DNA of 64,000 nt from Bdellovibrio bacteriovorus (lineage in GTDB: Bacteria > Bdellovibrionota > Bdellovibrionia > Bdellovibrionales > Bdellovibrionaceae). Under the pieces are notes generated by a model. That model saw nothing but the letters and a program-made list of their open reading frames with translations. It was not told the origin of the DNA and searched no databases. Shown here piece after piece: positions 9,274 through 20,300 of this stretch. The stretch covers positions 2,232,001 through 2,296,000 of the forward strand of contig NZ_CP020946.1 in NCBI RefSeq assembly GCF_002208115.1, written 5' to 3'. Positions within the stretch are counted from its first letter, which is position 1; each line of letters opens with the position of its first letter. Position numbers and translations under genes: made by a program.

Positions 9274-11234
9274 TTTGTCGTTGCAGACTTCGCAAGAGAG
9301 CTCTGCAAACTTCTTGTTTTAATATCAGTCGTAATCAAATTCATCACCTGATCCACAGTCAGACCTTTGTGTTCTGAACCGTCTCGCAGACGCAATGAAA
9401 CCGTTCTGGATTCAGCCTCTTTATCCCCCACGATAATCATGTATGGGATTTTTTGCAGCTGAGACTCACGGATTTTATAATTCAACTTCTCGTTACGGCG
9501 GTCAAACTCAACGCGAACGTTATGTCCTTTCAAAGAGTTTTGTAACTCTTCACAGAACGTATTCACACGGTCCGTCACGTTCAGGATCGCCACTTGCACC
9601 GGCATCATCCATGGTGGCAGGTGACCTGCGGTGTGTTCCAGGTAAACGCCGATAAAGCGCTCCAAAGAACCCAGGATCGCACGGTGAAGCATTACTGGAC
9701 GGTGTTCCTTGTTGTCCTCGCCCGTGTATTTCAGATCAAACGCCTGCGGAAGATTCGGATCCACTTGCAGTGTACCCAACTGCCAAGGACGATTCAACGC
9801 ATCCACGAACATGATATCCAACTTTGGTCCATAGAAGGCCCCGTCGCCGGGATTCAGTTCAAATGGCAAATTCAGGGAATTCAGCGCTTCGGCCAAAGCA
9901 CCCTCTGCCATATCCCAGTACTCTTCACTGCCCATACGGTTGTCCGGACGAGTGGAAAGGAAGATCTTGTAGTTGCTCATGCCCAGCTTGTCGTAAACAC
10001 GATTCAGCAGGTTCATGAACTTGGCGATTTCTTCCTGCAACTGGTCCATACGGCAGAAGATGTGCGCGTCGTCCTGACAGAACGTACGAACACGGGTCAA
10101 ACCGTGCATGGCACCGGATTTTTCATAACGGTGCAAACGACCAAAGTCCGCCATTTTGATTGGCAGATCACGGTAAGAATACTTCTCAGAGTTATAAAGC
10201 AAACAGTGAGAAGGACAGTTCATTGGTTTGGACGCAAAATCACGCTCATCCACCTTGGTGAAGAACATGTTTTCTTTGTAGTTCTGATAGTGCCCGGAAG
10301 TATGGAACAGGTTCACGTCAAAGATTTGCGGCGTGATCACTTCCTGATACCCGGTTTCGAAATACAGCTCACGCAGATAAGTCTGCAAAGAGTTATAAAC
10401 CGTCGCGCCCTTGCCCGTGAAGAACGGAGAACCCGGAGCCAGTTCGTTGAAATAGAACATGCCCAGTTCTTTACCCAGTTTACGGTGATCGCGTTTTTTC
10501 GCTTCTTCGATGTTGTGAAGATACGTTTCCAGATCCTTCTTGTCGTTGAACGCAGTTGCGTACACGCGCTGAAGCTGGGCGTTTTTCTCGTCACCTCTCC
10601 AGTACGCACCCGCCACACTCAAAAGTTTGAACGCCTTGATTTGGCCGGTGGATTGGATATGAGGACCACGGCACAGGTCAAACCAGCTGGTGCCGTTGAA
10701 GTAGATACCCACAGTGGTCTCGCCCTTTTTAGCCAGGTCTTCGATCAACTCGACCTTAAAGCGCTCGTTCATACCCTTGAAGGTGTCGATCGCTTTTTGA
10801 ATCGGCCAGTTTTCACGGTGGATGGGCAGATCCTTGGAAACGATGTCGGTCATTTTCTTTTCGATTTTCTCGAAATGCTCTTCAGTGAAAGCAAACGGAG
10901 AATCAAAGTCGTAATAGAAACCATTGTCGATCACCGGACCGATGGTCACTTTCACTTCAGGCCAGATGTCCTGAATTGCCTGCGCCATGATGTGCGCGCA
11001 AGAGTGACGAACAACCTCAACTGATTCAGGAGATTTTGTAGTGACCAGAGCCACCTTCGTTTGATCTTTCAAAACGGTGCGAAGATCAGAAATTTCAGTA
11101 GATCCGTTGATTTTTACACCCAGAGTTTCCTTGGCCAAGCGAGGGCCAATGGACGACGCCACTTCCAGCGCTGTCGGTTCATGGTCAAAAACCTTCGTAG
11201 AGTTATCCGGCAGAATGATTGTAATTTGTGACAT
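9270..11234 (-). CDS. thrS: Threonyl-tRNA synthetase
   Basis: A 654-residue class II synthetase that charges tRNA-Thr with threonine in the cytoplasm. Domain order: TGS (about 1-62), editing domain (about 65-225) with its metal-site motif HSCAH (residues 77-81) plus Cys188 and His192, catalytic core, and C-terminal anticodon-binding domain (about 545-640). The zinc ligands are visible as Cys340 (MNCPSHC), His391 (QDDAHIF) and His517 (MLHRAILGS). All known functional positions are present, so it should be active in both charging and editing. The ATG at 11234 gives a normal N-terminus. It lies upstream of infC, probably in one transcript. Confidence 0.97.
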   Translation of the reverse strand: MSQITIILPDNSTKVFDHEPTALEVASSIGPRLAKETLGVKINGSTEISDLRTVLKDQTKVALVTTKSPESVEVVRHSCAHIMAQAIQDIWPEVKVTIGPVIDNGFYYDFDSPFAFTEEHFEKIEKKMTDIVSKDLPIHRENWPIQKAIDTFKGMNERFKVELIEDLAKKGETTVGIYFNGTSWFDLCRGPHIQSTGQIKAFKLLSVAGAYWRGDEKNAQLQRVYATAFNDKKDLETYLHNIEEAKKRDHRKLGKELGMFYFNELAPGSPFFTGKGATVYNSLQTYLRELYFETGYQEVITPQIFDVNLFHTSGHYQNYKENMFFTKVDERDFASKPMNCPSHCLLYNSEKYSYRDLPIKMADFGRLHRYEKSGAMHGLTRVRTFCQDDAHIFCRMDQLQEEIAKFMNLLNRVYDKLGMSNYKIFLSTRPDNRMGSEEYWDMAEGALAEALNSLNLPFELNPGDGAFYGPKLDIMFVDALNRPWQLGTLQVDPNLPQAFDLKYTGEDNKEHRPVMLHRAILGSLERFIGVYLEHTAGHLPPWMMPVQVAILNVTDRVNTFCEELQNSLKGHNVRVEFDRRNEKLNYKIRESQLQKIPYMIIVGDKEAESRTVSLRLRDGSEHKGLTVDQVMNLITTDIKTRSLQSSLAKSATTN

Positions 11235-11246
11235 TAGAATGCTTGC

Positions 11247-11265
11247 ACTCCGGTTGTACCGGAGT
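11247..11265 (-). promoter_or_regulatory. Leader hairpin containing the thrS ribosome binding site
   Basis: A 7-bp stem (11247-11253 with 11259-11265, loop 11254-11258) lies just upstream of thrS. The only GGAG-like ribosome binding sequence lies in this stem, 13 bases before the ATG (7 bases before an in-frame ATT). Folding would hide it, which suggests translational control; this is inference. Confidence 0.4.
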
Positions 11266-11364
11266 CAGAAAGGGTCGTCGCAGAATGCGCCGTACTGGTT
11301 TGAAAATGTGATGAATAATTATGCATTTGCATCACATTAGTAGTAATCCCCCACCCTCAAGGGG

Positions 11365-12057
11365 TCAAGCACTCACCGCAAGAAATTGCACACCAATAAT
11401 CTGTTCTCCTTCGGGCGAACAGGCGACCCAGCGGACCTGAGATTCCACAGACACCCAGACACCGTGCTGGTTCTTGTACATCAAACTAATGAAGTCCTTT
11501 TTCTGGACAGGTTCCTGCCCCAGGGAGATCTGCGCCCCGCCTTGGGAAAAGTCTACCATATGCCCTTCACGCAGGAACTGCACCCACGCCCCGGTCGGCG
11601 AACTTTCGGCCATCACGGACTTCTTTAACATCACCGGCGAACTGACGATCATGCGATCCTGCTTGCGGCTTTTTAAGCTCTCACCATTTAGGCGACGCGT
11701 CACAAGCTGTTCTATGCGTTCGCGTTCAGACTCCCTCAGGACAAGGATGTCCGGGCGATTCAGAATAAGTTGATGTACAGAGTTTTCAATATGTTGGGCG
11801 ATAAAAATAAACGACGCCTTTACTTGTGAATGGCTCCAGCTAAGAAAGGCCTGAACAGCACGCAGACTGAGGTTTTCGGTGCGAATAATCACGTGAAGAT
11901 CCCCTTTTGAAGATTGAAGTGTTTCCTTAAGTTCAGCCGCACTTCGCGACCGATACCAGCGCACACCCCGCAGTCTTTGCAGATACAGTGGCAGATGCTG
12001 GCTCGAACTGAGATAAATAAGGTCCTTAAAACGCTCATTGGGCATAAGGGACTTCAT
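11365..12057 (-). CDS. PilZ-domain protein (probable cyclic-di-GMP receptor)
   Basis: A 230-residue protein. The C-terminal half has the two PilZ signatures that bind cyclic di-GMP: an RxxxR motif (RKQDR, about residue 131-135) and DFSQGG (about residue 168-173) in the D/N-x-S-x-x-G pattern, followed by beta strands ending near the C-terminus. The N-terminal 120 residues have alternating strands and helices like a degenerate receiver domain; I see no clear phosphoacceptor motif, so this part is uncertain. It would act as a cytoplasmic effector of cyclic di-GMP signalling; its output partner is unknown. It is separated from thrS by about 130 bases and faces a divergent gene at 12238. Confidence 0.75.
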   Translation of the reverse strand: MKSLMPNERFKDLIYLSSSQHLPLYLQRLRGVRWYRSRSAAELKETLQSSKGDLHVIIRTENLSLRAVQAFLSWSHSQVKASFIFIAQHIENSVHQLILNRPDILVLRESERERIEQLVTRRLNGESLKSRKQDRMIVSSPVMLKKSVMAESSPTGAWVQFLREGHMVDFSQGGAQISLGQEPVQKKDFISLMYKNQHGVWVSVESQVRWVACSPEGEQIIGVQFLAVSA

Positions 12058-12237
12058 TGCAAAACGGAAGCCCGCGGATCAGCCCCGTCTATATTTGAGA
12101 TCACCGTATAGCCCGTGGACAGTCGTATAGAATGCTTTAAACAACATTGTTAAATTACTGATTTACCTCAGCAAAAATACAAATGAACATCTTTGAATAT
12201 TGCTCATAAAAACCCAACCCTTTTCAAGGAGAAGCAC

Positions 12238-12603
12238 GTGAAATCGATCCTTATGGCAAGCGCCGCATTCCTGGCAATGACCTCTTTTGCAATCGCGGAA
12301 GAACCCAGCATGGCCGACAAAGCCGGTGCCCAAATGGAAAAAGCCGGCGAAGCCACCAAAGACGCCATGAACAAGGCCGGAGACAAAACCAAAGAGATGT
12401 ATAAAGACGCCGAAGTCGGCACAAAAAAAGCCGCCCGCAAAGCCAAACGAACCGCGAAGAAAACCATGAACCGCGCCGAAGAAGCCGTATGCATGGATGG
12501 CGACATGAAGTGCGCGGCCAAGAAAGCCGGCAATCGTATGGAAGAAGGCAAAGACGCCACCGTCGACGCCGTGAAGGATGCTTCCGACACACTGAAGAAG
12601 TAA
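12238..12603 (+). CDS. Small exported Lys/Ala-rich helical protein
   Basis: A 121-residue protein. The start is GTG at 12238, set by AAGGAGAAGCAC directly upstream and by the signal peptide (KSILMASAAF...SFAIA, cleavage before EEPS). The mature part is dominated by Lys, Ala, Asp and Met, with repeated amphipathic helix segments (AGAQMEKAGE, ATKDAMNKAG, DKTKEMYKDA) that resemble LEA-like or apolipoprotein-like repeats. It has two Cys about 9 residues apart (VCMDGDMKCAA). It probably acts in the periplasm or outside the cell; I do not recognise a function. A terminator follows. Confidence 0.75.
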   Translation: MKSILMASAAFLAMTSFAIAEEPSMADKAGAQMEKAGEATKDAMNKAGDKTKEMYKDAEVGTKKAARKAKRTAKKTMNRAEEAVCMDGDMKCAAKKAGNRMEEGKDATVDAVKDASDTLKK

Positions 12604-12625
12604 TCCCCCGAAGTCCTGAAAAAGA

Positions 12626-12656
12626 AAACGACCGGCTTTCAAACCGGTCGTTTATT
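12626..12656. terminator. Bidirectional terminator between convergent genes
   Basis: A 10-bp stem (12626-12635 with 12644-12653) with T-rich sequence on the plus-strand side and A-rich sequence before it, serving the 12238 gene and probably the convergent cysteine-repeat gene. Confidence 0.8.
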
Positions 12657-12682
12657 TTATTCAGATTAGGGAAGCCCGCGAA

Positions 12683-13246
12683 CTATCGACATTGCTGAGC
12701 CACTTCCCGCAGCTCTGAAATCTCGTCGCACTCAAACCTCGACAGACGCGAACACACGTAATCAATACAGGACACATCCACCACACCCCGACAAAGCCCG
12801 GCAACTTCAAAGACCTCGACCTTTTCATCGCAGGCAAAACGCGACATGCGACTGCAAATGCTGGTCACACAAGGCCCACTGACATTGCGACAAGCCCGGG
12901 TGACTTCATACATGTCATCCTTGTCGTCACAATCAAAGCGACTAAGCTGCTTGCACACAGCCTCAACACACCGACCAGGAAATCCCCCACCCCCACCACT
13001 GTCCGGAGGACAATTCGGAGGCCGGTTCGGCGGCGGATTGCCAGGGTTGTTAGGAGAATCCGGCGGATACTGTTCCGGCGGTAAAGGCCGAGGCGGATTC
13101 CCCAGCACAGAGACCCACAGGTCTTTAGCAGCATAATACTGGTCCACTAGCTGCTGAGTTTTGTCGCCAGTTTTAGGCGAAGCCGCCAGCGAATCCACGG
13201 TCGTTAAGAGCAACAAGATCACAAGCACAGAGAGCAAGTTTCCCAT
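12683..13246 (-). CDS. Exported protein with three cysteine repeats after a Pro-rich linker
   Basis: A 187-residue protein. The ATG at 13246 is supported by GGAGGACGT directly upstream and by a signal peptide (hydrophobic LLSVLVILLLLTTV, cleavage near LAA-S). After a short domain comes a Pro/Gly/Asn-rich linker (about residues 50-85), then three tandem repeats of about 30-33 residues with the pattern C-x3-5-C-x2-4-SRF-x-CD-...-EV-x2-4-C. The four Cys per repeat could form two disulfides each after export. I know no family that matches. It is the first gene on the far side of the long-hairpin repeat at 13384-13660. Confidence 0.7.
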   Translation of the reverse strand: MGNLLSVLVILLLLTTVDSLAASPKTGDKTQQLVDQYYAAKDLWVSVLGNPPRPLPPEQYPPDSPNNPGNPPPNRPPNCPPDSGGGGGFPGRCVEAVCKQLSRFDCDDKDDMYEVTRACRNVSGPCVTSICSRMSRFACDEKVEVFEVAGLCRGVVDVSCIDYVCSRLSRFECDEISELREVAQQCR

Positions 13247-13383
13247 ACGTCCTCCACACAGCCCAAGCATCTGCCAACACAAATCAGAAACAACTAAAGA
13301 CACCAAATAAGGCCAAAATACAGATCCAGCCCCCAACGATTGACACACCGTAGGTGTAAAAAATCACCAGGCACCTTCTCTCC

Positions 13384-13660
13384 CCCGCCCCCGAGCGGGC
13401 GCCTTTCACCAAAGGTGAAACAGCCAGAAGGTATTCGAGGCGGCAATGAAGCACCACGATGCTGGATAAGAGCACGAGGCTGGCGGAGTGGGGGCCTTGG
13501 CCCTCAAAACCGAGTTCCGCAGCACCTGAAAAAAACTGCCGTAGTAATCAGAAGAGTAAAAAGAATAAAAAAAGGGAGCCAAGATAGGCTCCCTTTGTGC
13601 GAGGACTGCCTGAGCGTTTTGAGGGCCAAGGCCCCCACTCCGTCAGCCGACCACGTGCTA
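13384..13660. repeat. Long-hairpin intergenic repeat, copy A
   Basis: This fills most of the 415-base gene-free stretch 13247-13661. Visible parts: a C-rich tract (13381-13392); a small hairpin with a 7-bp stem and AAA loop (13404-13420) followed by CAGCC; then a long inverted repeat with 27 identical complementary bases (13484-13510 and 13616-13642). The complementarity continues outward, less perfectly, to about 13471 and 13659. Inside the arms are CCGAGTTCCGCAG (13510-13522), GCGAGGACTG (13599-13608) and, at the centre, the actF terminator. The right arm ends at the actF stop codon. The two inner motifs recur in copy B (37328-37460). Confidence 0.75.
13571..13596 (-). terminator. Terminator of the act operon
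   Basis: A perfect 10-bp stem (13571-13580 with 13587-13596, loop of 6) followed on the minus strand by a T-rich tail (complement of 13561-13570). It is positioned to end transcription after actF and sits inside the loop of repeat copy A. Confidence 0.85.
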
Positions 13661-13661
13661 C

Positions 13662-14864
13662 TTAGTAAGCAACGTGGTGGTTCAGCGCTTCGTGCATTCT
13701 TGGGTCTTTCAACGGAACCAAAGAGTGCTTAGACCAGAAGGACATGATTGTCAGAAGGAACGCACCCGCGAAACCAGCGAAGATGCCGATTTCCCAGAAT
13801 CCGAAGGTCACGTGACCGTCGAAGAAGTTCGGGTAAACCATCCAGTAGATGTCCACGTATTGCATTACCAATACCAAGACAGAGATCAACAACACGTTGT
13901 TGTCGTTGCGTTTCATTCCACGAGGCAAAAGTGCCAGGAACGGAACCACGAAACGGAAGATCAGAAGAGCCATGGAGATGCTCATCCAGCCGCCTTGAGC
14001 GCGCGCGATGTAGTACTCAGTTTCCTCAGGGATGTTAGCGTACCAGATCAACATGAACTGAGAGAACGCAATGTAAGCCCAGAAAATGGAGAAACCTTTA
14101 AGGTATTTCACCACGTCGTGCTGGTGCTCTTCAGTCACATAACCTTTAACCAAACCAGAGCGTCTCATCAAAACGATAACGATCGCCAGGAATGCCATGC
14201 CCGCCTGGAACATACCAGAGAAGCCATAGATACCAAAGATGGTGGAATACCAGGTTGGCAGCAAGGACATCAACAGATCCACGCAGAACAAAGAGAACAT
14301 CAAAGCGTAGAACACGATGAAACCAACAGACGGAGCCACAGACTTCGTCGTCAAAGACTCGTCACCGGACTTGTCTTGTTTCAAAGAGTTGCCCACGATC
14401 ACATGACGGAAGATCATGCAGCCGACCGCAAAGATGAACAGACGAATCACGAAGCCACCCATGTTCAGGTAGCCGGTTTTCGCCGCGATCACCGGATTTG
14501 CAGCCACCACCTCTGGGTTCGCCCAAGGGTAAAGGTGCTTGAAACCAACCAACAGAACCAAACCACCGATTAGAATCGCCGGAAGGAAGGACGTAGTTGC
14601 TTCAGCATAACGACGGATGGACACGGACCAGCCGGCTTTAGCCACGTTGTTGATTACGATCCAGAACAAACCACTCAAGGCCAGGCAAGAGAAGTAGAAA
14701 TAGGACACCAGATAAGAAGTCCACAATCTGTCCTGATTTTTCATAAGACCGATCACGAAAGTCAAAAGACCGATCGCGATCAGGGCGAAGCTCAGCGTTT
14801 TCAATTTCGCTGGAGCTTCAAATTTCGATACATGCAGATTCACATGATGATTGCTTGCGCCCAT
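13662..14864 (-). CDS. actF: Alternative complex III subunit ActF (NrfD-like membrane protein)
   Basis: A 400-residue, very hydrophobic protein with about ten membrane helices and a cytoplasmic C-terminus, the second NrfD-family subunit of the operon. In alternative complex III, ActC and ActF are the membrane cores involved in quinol oxidation and possibly proton movement; ActF is the shorter one and the last gene, as here. It starts 7 bases after actE. A strong terminator follows about 65 bases downstream, and no cytochrome oxidase genes follow in this window. Confidence 0.85.
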   Translation of the reverse strand: MGASNHHVNLHVSKFEAPAKLKTLSFALIAIGLLTFVIGLMKNQDRLWTSYLVSYFYFSCLALSGLFWIVINNVAKAGWSVSIRRYAEATTSFLPAILIGGLVLLVGFKHLYPWANPEVVAANPVIAAKTGYLNMGGFVIRLFIFAVGCMIFRHVIVGNSLKQDKSGDESLTTKSVAPSVGFIVFYALMFSLFCVDLLMSLLPTWYSTIFGIYGFSGMFQAGMAFLAIVIVLMRRSGLVKGYVTEEHQHDVVKYLKGFSIFWAYIAFSQFMLIWYANIPEETEYYIARAQGGWMSISMALLIFRFVVPFLALLPRGMKRNDNNVLLISVLVLVMQYVDIYWMVYPNFFDGHVTFGFWEIGIFAGFAGAFLLTIMSFWSKHSLVPLKDPRMHEALNHHVAY

Positions 14865-14871
14865 TTACAAC

Positions 14872-15453
14872 CTACTTAGCTTCTTGCTTCTCTAGGAAGC
14901 GGATATAGTTAACAACCTGCCAGCGGTACTGCTGAGGAATGTGGGAAGCATAAGGACCCATCACACCCTGACCCACTGTGATCACATGATAAAGGTGACC
15001 ATCGGTCCAGCCTTTAACCTTGTCGCTCACAACTGCAGGCGGCTTCAAAGCCATTTTTGCAGAGATGGTGGACTTCGCAGCCTCACCGCCTTCACCTTTG
15101 TAACCATGACAAAGAGCACAGTTGGTCTCGTAGAATTTCTGACCTACGATCAAAGTCTCTTCGTCCATTTTACCAGCCAGTGGATTTTTCAGATTCTTGG
15201 AAGCTGCTTCCACGTCGGTAGCATACTGGTACGGTTCAAAACCAACCGGAGCTGTCCCTTCCGGAGGAACACGCATACCACGGTGATGAGGAGCATCCGC
15301 ATCGTAGGACTGAGCCTTCACGGCCGGAGTCACCATCATATCCTGGATCAATTCCACATTCGGCTTGTTGCCACGAGGACCGCAGCTGGACAACGCCAGA
15401 ACAGCCAATCCCGCTGCTGCAACACCCATTGAAATATTCACGATGTTTCTCAT
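14872..15453 (-). CDS. actE: Alternative complex III subunit ActE (mono-heme cytochrome c lipoprotein)
   Basis: A 193-residue protein with an N-terminal signal ending in a lipobox (LSSC, Cys about residue 24) and one heme c site, CALCHG (about residue 118), within a cytochrome c domain that extends to a distal Met candidate (GVMGPY). ActE accepts electrons in the periplasm and passes them to downstream carriers or an oxidase. It lies between actD and actF in the standard order and depends on the ResB/CcsA pathway encoded just upstream for heme attachment. Confidence 0.88.
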   Translation of the reverse strand: MRNIVNISMGVAAAGLAVLALSSCGPRGNKPNVELIQDMMVTPAVKAQSYDADAPHHRGMRVPPEGTAPVGFEPYQYATDVEAASKNLKNPLAGKMDEETLIVGQKFYETNCALCHGYKGEGGEAAKSTISAKMALKPPAVVSDKVKGWTDGHLYHVITVGQGVMGPYASHIPQQYRWQVVNYIRFLEKQEAK

Positions 15454-15457
15454 CTTA

Positions 15458-15981
15458 CTAGTACTCCGTCTTCTTCACTTCAGTTGCGCCAAGCTCTTTG
15501 AACATAGATTCAATTTTAGCTTCGTCGTAACCGTTGTCATTGTGCGGGATAAAGATAGCGAACTTGTGGCAGCTTAGATCCGGATCGATCACCGGTGGAT
15601 CCATGCGCGGAATACCGCAGGCATAGAACAAAGCCCCTACTGAAGAAAGCGCCGACAACAAAATCGTCAATTCGAACATGATAGGTACAAACGCAGGCAA
15701 GCTGAAGAACGGCTTACCACCCACGTTCACCGCCCAGTTCACAGCAGATGTCCAGTAAGTCAATGCAAGACCACCAGCCAAACCAGCCAGACCCATAGTG
15801 AATGCCACGTAAGGAATCCAGGAGCGTTTGATACCCGCTGCTTCTTCCATTCCGTGAATAGGATAAGCAGAGATCGCTTCAAACTTCGTGAAACCGGACT
15901 CACGCACTTTGCGGGTCGCTTTCAGAATTTGAGCCTCTTCCAACCAGATACCAGCAATACCTTTTGTATATTTAGCCGCCA

Positions 15982-15982
<1 letters not shown>
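15458..15982 (-). CDS. actD: Alternative complex III subunit ActD (DUF3341)
   Basis: A 174-residue protein with a soluble N-terminal part, two membrane helices in the middle (about residues 58-80 and 98-125), and a short C-terminal soluble part. This matches ActD, a structural membrane subunit of alternative complex III with no redox centre. Its start overlaps the actC stop by one base (TAATG), indicating translational coupling. Confidence 0.85.
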
Positions 15983-17339
<1,357 letters not shown>

Positions 17340-17343
<4 letters not shown>

Positions 17344-20300
17344 GAGTGCTCACCTTGTTTTGCAGTACCGTGACCTTTTTGATCACCAGTTGATTCTTTA
17401 TCATTGTTACGGATCTTGGAAAGATAGCGAACGGACGGAGCCGCATGCCACTCTTCAAGAAGTGCGTAACCACGTTCTTCAGTTTTGAAGATTTTGGCTA
17501 CCGCACTGTTTGGATCGTTCAGGTCGCCGAATACGATACCGCCTGCAGGACATGCAGTCTGACACGCAACCTTAACATCCCCGTCTTTCAACTGACGTTT
17601 TTCATTGCGAGCCACTGTTTTGGCATCCTGGATTCTTTGAACGCAGAATGTACATTTCTCCATCACCCCGCGGGTACGAACACCCACAGAAGGATTCAGA
17701 GCCATGTGCATCGGCTTCTCGATCAGTTTCGCATAGTTGAACCAGTTGAAACGACGTACTTTGTACGGGCAGTTATTCGCGCAATAACGAGTACCAACGC
17801 AACGGTTGTAAACCATGTCGTTCAGACCCTCGTCAGAGTGAACCGTCGCCAGAACCGGACACACCGTTTCGCACGGAGCATTGTCACAGTGTTGGCACAT
17901 CACCGGCTGGAAGACCGCTTCTGCGTTTTCCGGATTGCCGATGTAGTAACGGTCGATACGCAACCAGTGCATTTCACGACCTTCGATCACATAGCGCTTA
18001 CCCACAACCGGGATGTTGTTCTCGGATTGACATGCAATCACGCAGGAAGAACAGCCTGTGCAGGAGTGAAGATCAACCGCCATGCCCCATTTGTGACCAC
18101 TGTATTCGTGGCCGGACCAGATGGACCAAACGTGTGGGTGCGGGATGCCTGTGGATTTCTTTTTGTTGTAATCAGCCAATGTCGCTTCAACGGCGATCGT
18201 ACGGCCTTCCATTGTGTGGTGACCTTGCGTGATCGCAAGTTCATACTTTTTGGAAGTTTTCTTGAAAGTCGCTGAAGAACCAGCGGCAACAGTTTTACCG
18301 TCTTTAGCAGTCACAAAGACAAAGGCGTTTTGACCGATGCCATTACCCACTTTACCAGCGCGCGTGCGACCGAAGCCGACAGCCACTGCCAAAACGTCAT
18401 CATGCAGACCCGGCTGGATCAACACTGGAAGTTCCAGAGTTTTACCGCCCACAGTCAGTTCAACCACAGTCGCTTGTTTCAGGCCGTGCTTTTCAGCCGT
18501 CGCCAAAGAAACCATCACATAGTTGTCCCAAACTGCTTTGGTCACTGGATCTGGAAGCTCATGCAACCAGGAAACGTTCGCAAGCGATCCGTCACCGTGT
18601 TGAGAAGTGGAATAAAGAGCCAGCTCAAAGCCTTCTTTAACCGCTGCAGGTTTGATGGATGTGAATGCATCCACTTTGAAGGAACGAGAAGAAGAACCAG
18701 AGTTGATCTCCCCGACATAACCTTTTTGCAGAGCCGTCTGCCAGAAGTCCTCGAAGGACTGACCTTTTCCGTATTTAGGGAAGATGTCAGATTTCCAGAA
18801 GACGCGCAGGTAATCATAGAAGGTCTCGTAGTCACGAAGACGGGATGGACCCATGTTCGCAAGGTACGCCCAAGTCATCAATGACAACTGGAAGGAACGA
18901 GTGTCGTACATTGGACGGATGGACGGCTGGCAGATGCTGTAAACACCGGAAGCCAGTTCCATATCGCTCCAGGATTCCAACGCGTGGTTGTCCGGAGTGA
19001 TGTAGTCAGCAAAGACGCCTGTTTCGTCGATACGGTCACCTGTGTAAACAACCAGGTCGACTTTTTTGATAGCCTCAGCAAAGCCCATGTCCGCGCCCAG
19101 AACGAAGCCTGGATTCACACGGTGGATGATCAAAGTTTTCACTTTGCCATCTTTCATGTCTTTGATCAAAGCAGCCATATCCGCCTGAGAAGCTTTGTCA
19201 CCTTTGTTTCCACCGTTGTGGTCAACTGTCTTGCCGTCGTTACCCAGGATGGAGTTCAGGAAGTTCACTGCCACCTGAAGTTCTTTGGATTTTTCAGTCA
19301 GAGTGGTGATACCACCTGCAACCACCAGGGAAGTGCCCTGATTAGCCCAAAGATCTGCCGCCACTTTCGCGAACAAAGCAGGTTCCACATTCAGTTTTTT
19401 AGCTACGTCAGCAAACGGAGCCAAAGCCGCTTTCACCGCGCTGTTGCCAGCGTGAGAGGAAGCACCTTTCTTCACGATGATTTCGTGAAGAAGACCCATC
19501 ACAACATCCAGTTGCTGGGAAGGCTTGATTTTCATGCGGATGTCCGCATTGGCGCCAGTCAAAGAGTAATTAGAATCGAAGGACACCAAACGGTTCATGT
19601 TTTTGATGTCTTTACGGCCTTCAACGAACTGATTCGTGAACGCTGTAGGAGAAATCCATGTACCCAGGAAGTCAGCGTCGATGGAAACGATCATTTTCGC
19701 TTTATCGAAGCGGAACGCCGGAACCACGTCGTCGCCGTAAGAGGCTTTTTGACCTTCACGAACGTCGTCATTGGAAAGAGCTTCCCAAACCACGTGTTTG
19801 GCTTTGAAACCTTGAGCGAAATCACCGATCACCGCGCGGGTTGCCGGAGAAGCCACGTTGCCGGAAAGGATGACAACGTCACCTTTTTTCAGCTGCTCGG
19901 CAACTTTTTTATCCAGGTCTTCCCACTTAACGTCGATAACCTGACTGTTGGATTTCTTTTCGTTGAACAGGTTGCGCTGAGGACCTTTCAGTCTTTCAGG
20001 ATCATACATGGACAACAAAGAAGCCTGGGAACGGATGCTCAAACCGCTGATGCTGAATGGATGACCAGGGTTTGCTTCAATTTTAATAGGACGGCCTTCG
20101 CGTGTTTTAACCAAAACACCCAAAGCGTCAGAACCATCGAAGTAAGCAGAGGTATAGTAGTTCGCCATACCCAGAGTCACTTCTTCTGGTTGTTTATTGT
20201 AAGGAACGATTTTCTGAACCGGACGACGGATGCAACCTGCAGAAGCCATCGCAAGGGATGCACCCATCAGCTTCAGGAATTCACGGCGTGCCCAGCCGCC

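Noticed and set aside
9594-11024. 476-codon plus-strand open frame opposite thrS
   Set aside because: Shadow of thrS, which has every catalytic residue in place.
13247-13661. Long hairpin as a cyclic-di-GMP riboswitch or merRNA-like RNA
   Set aside because: I could not find the GEMM riboswitch core in any of the copies.
13340-13732. 130-codon plus-strand open frame across the hairpin repeat
   Set aside because: It spans the inverted-repeat arms and runs antisense into the 3' end of actF, has an unnatural composition and no ribosome binding site.
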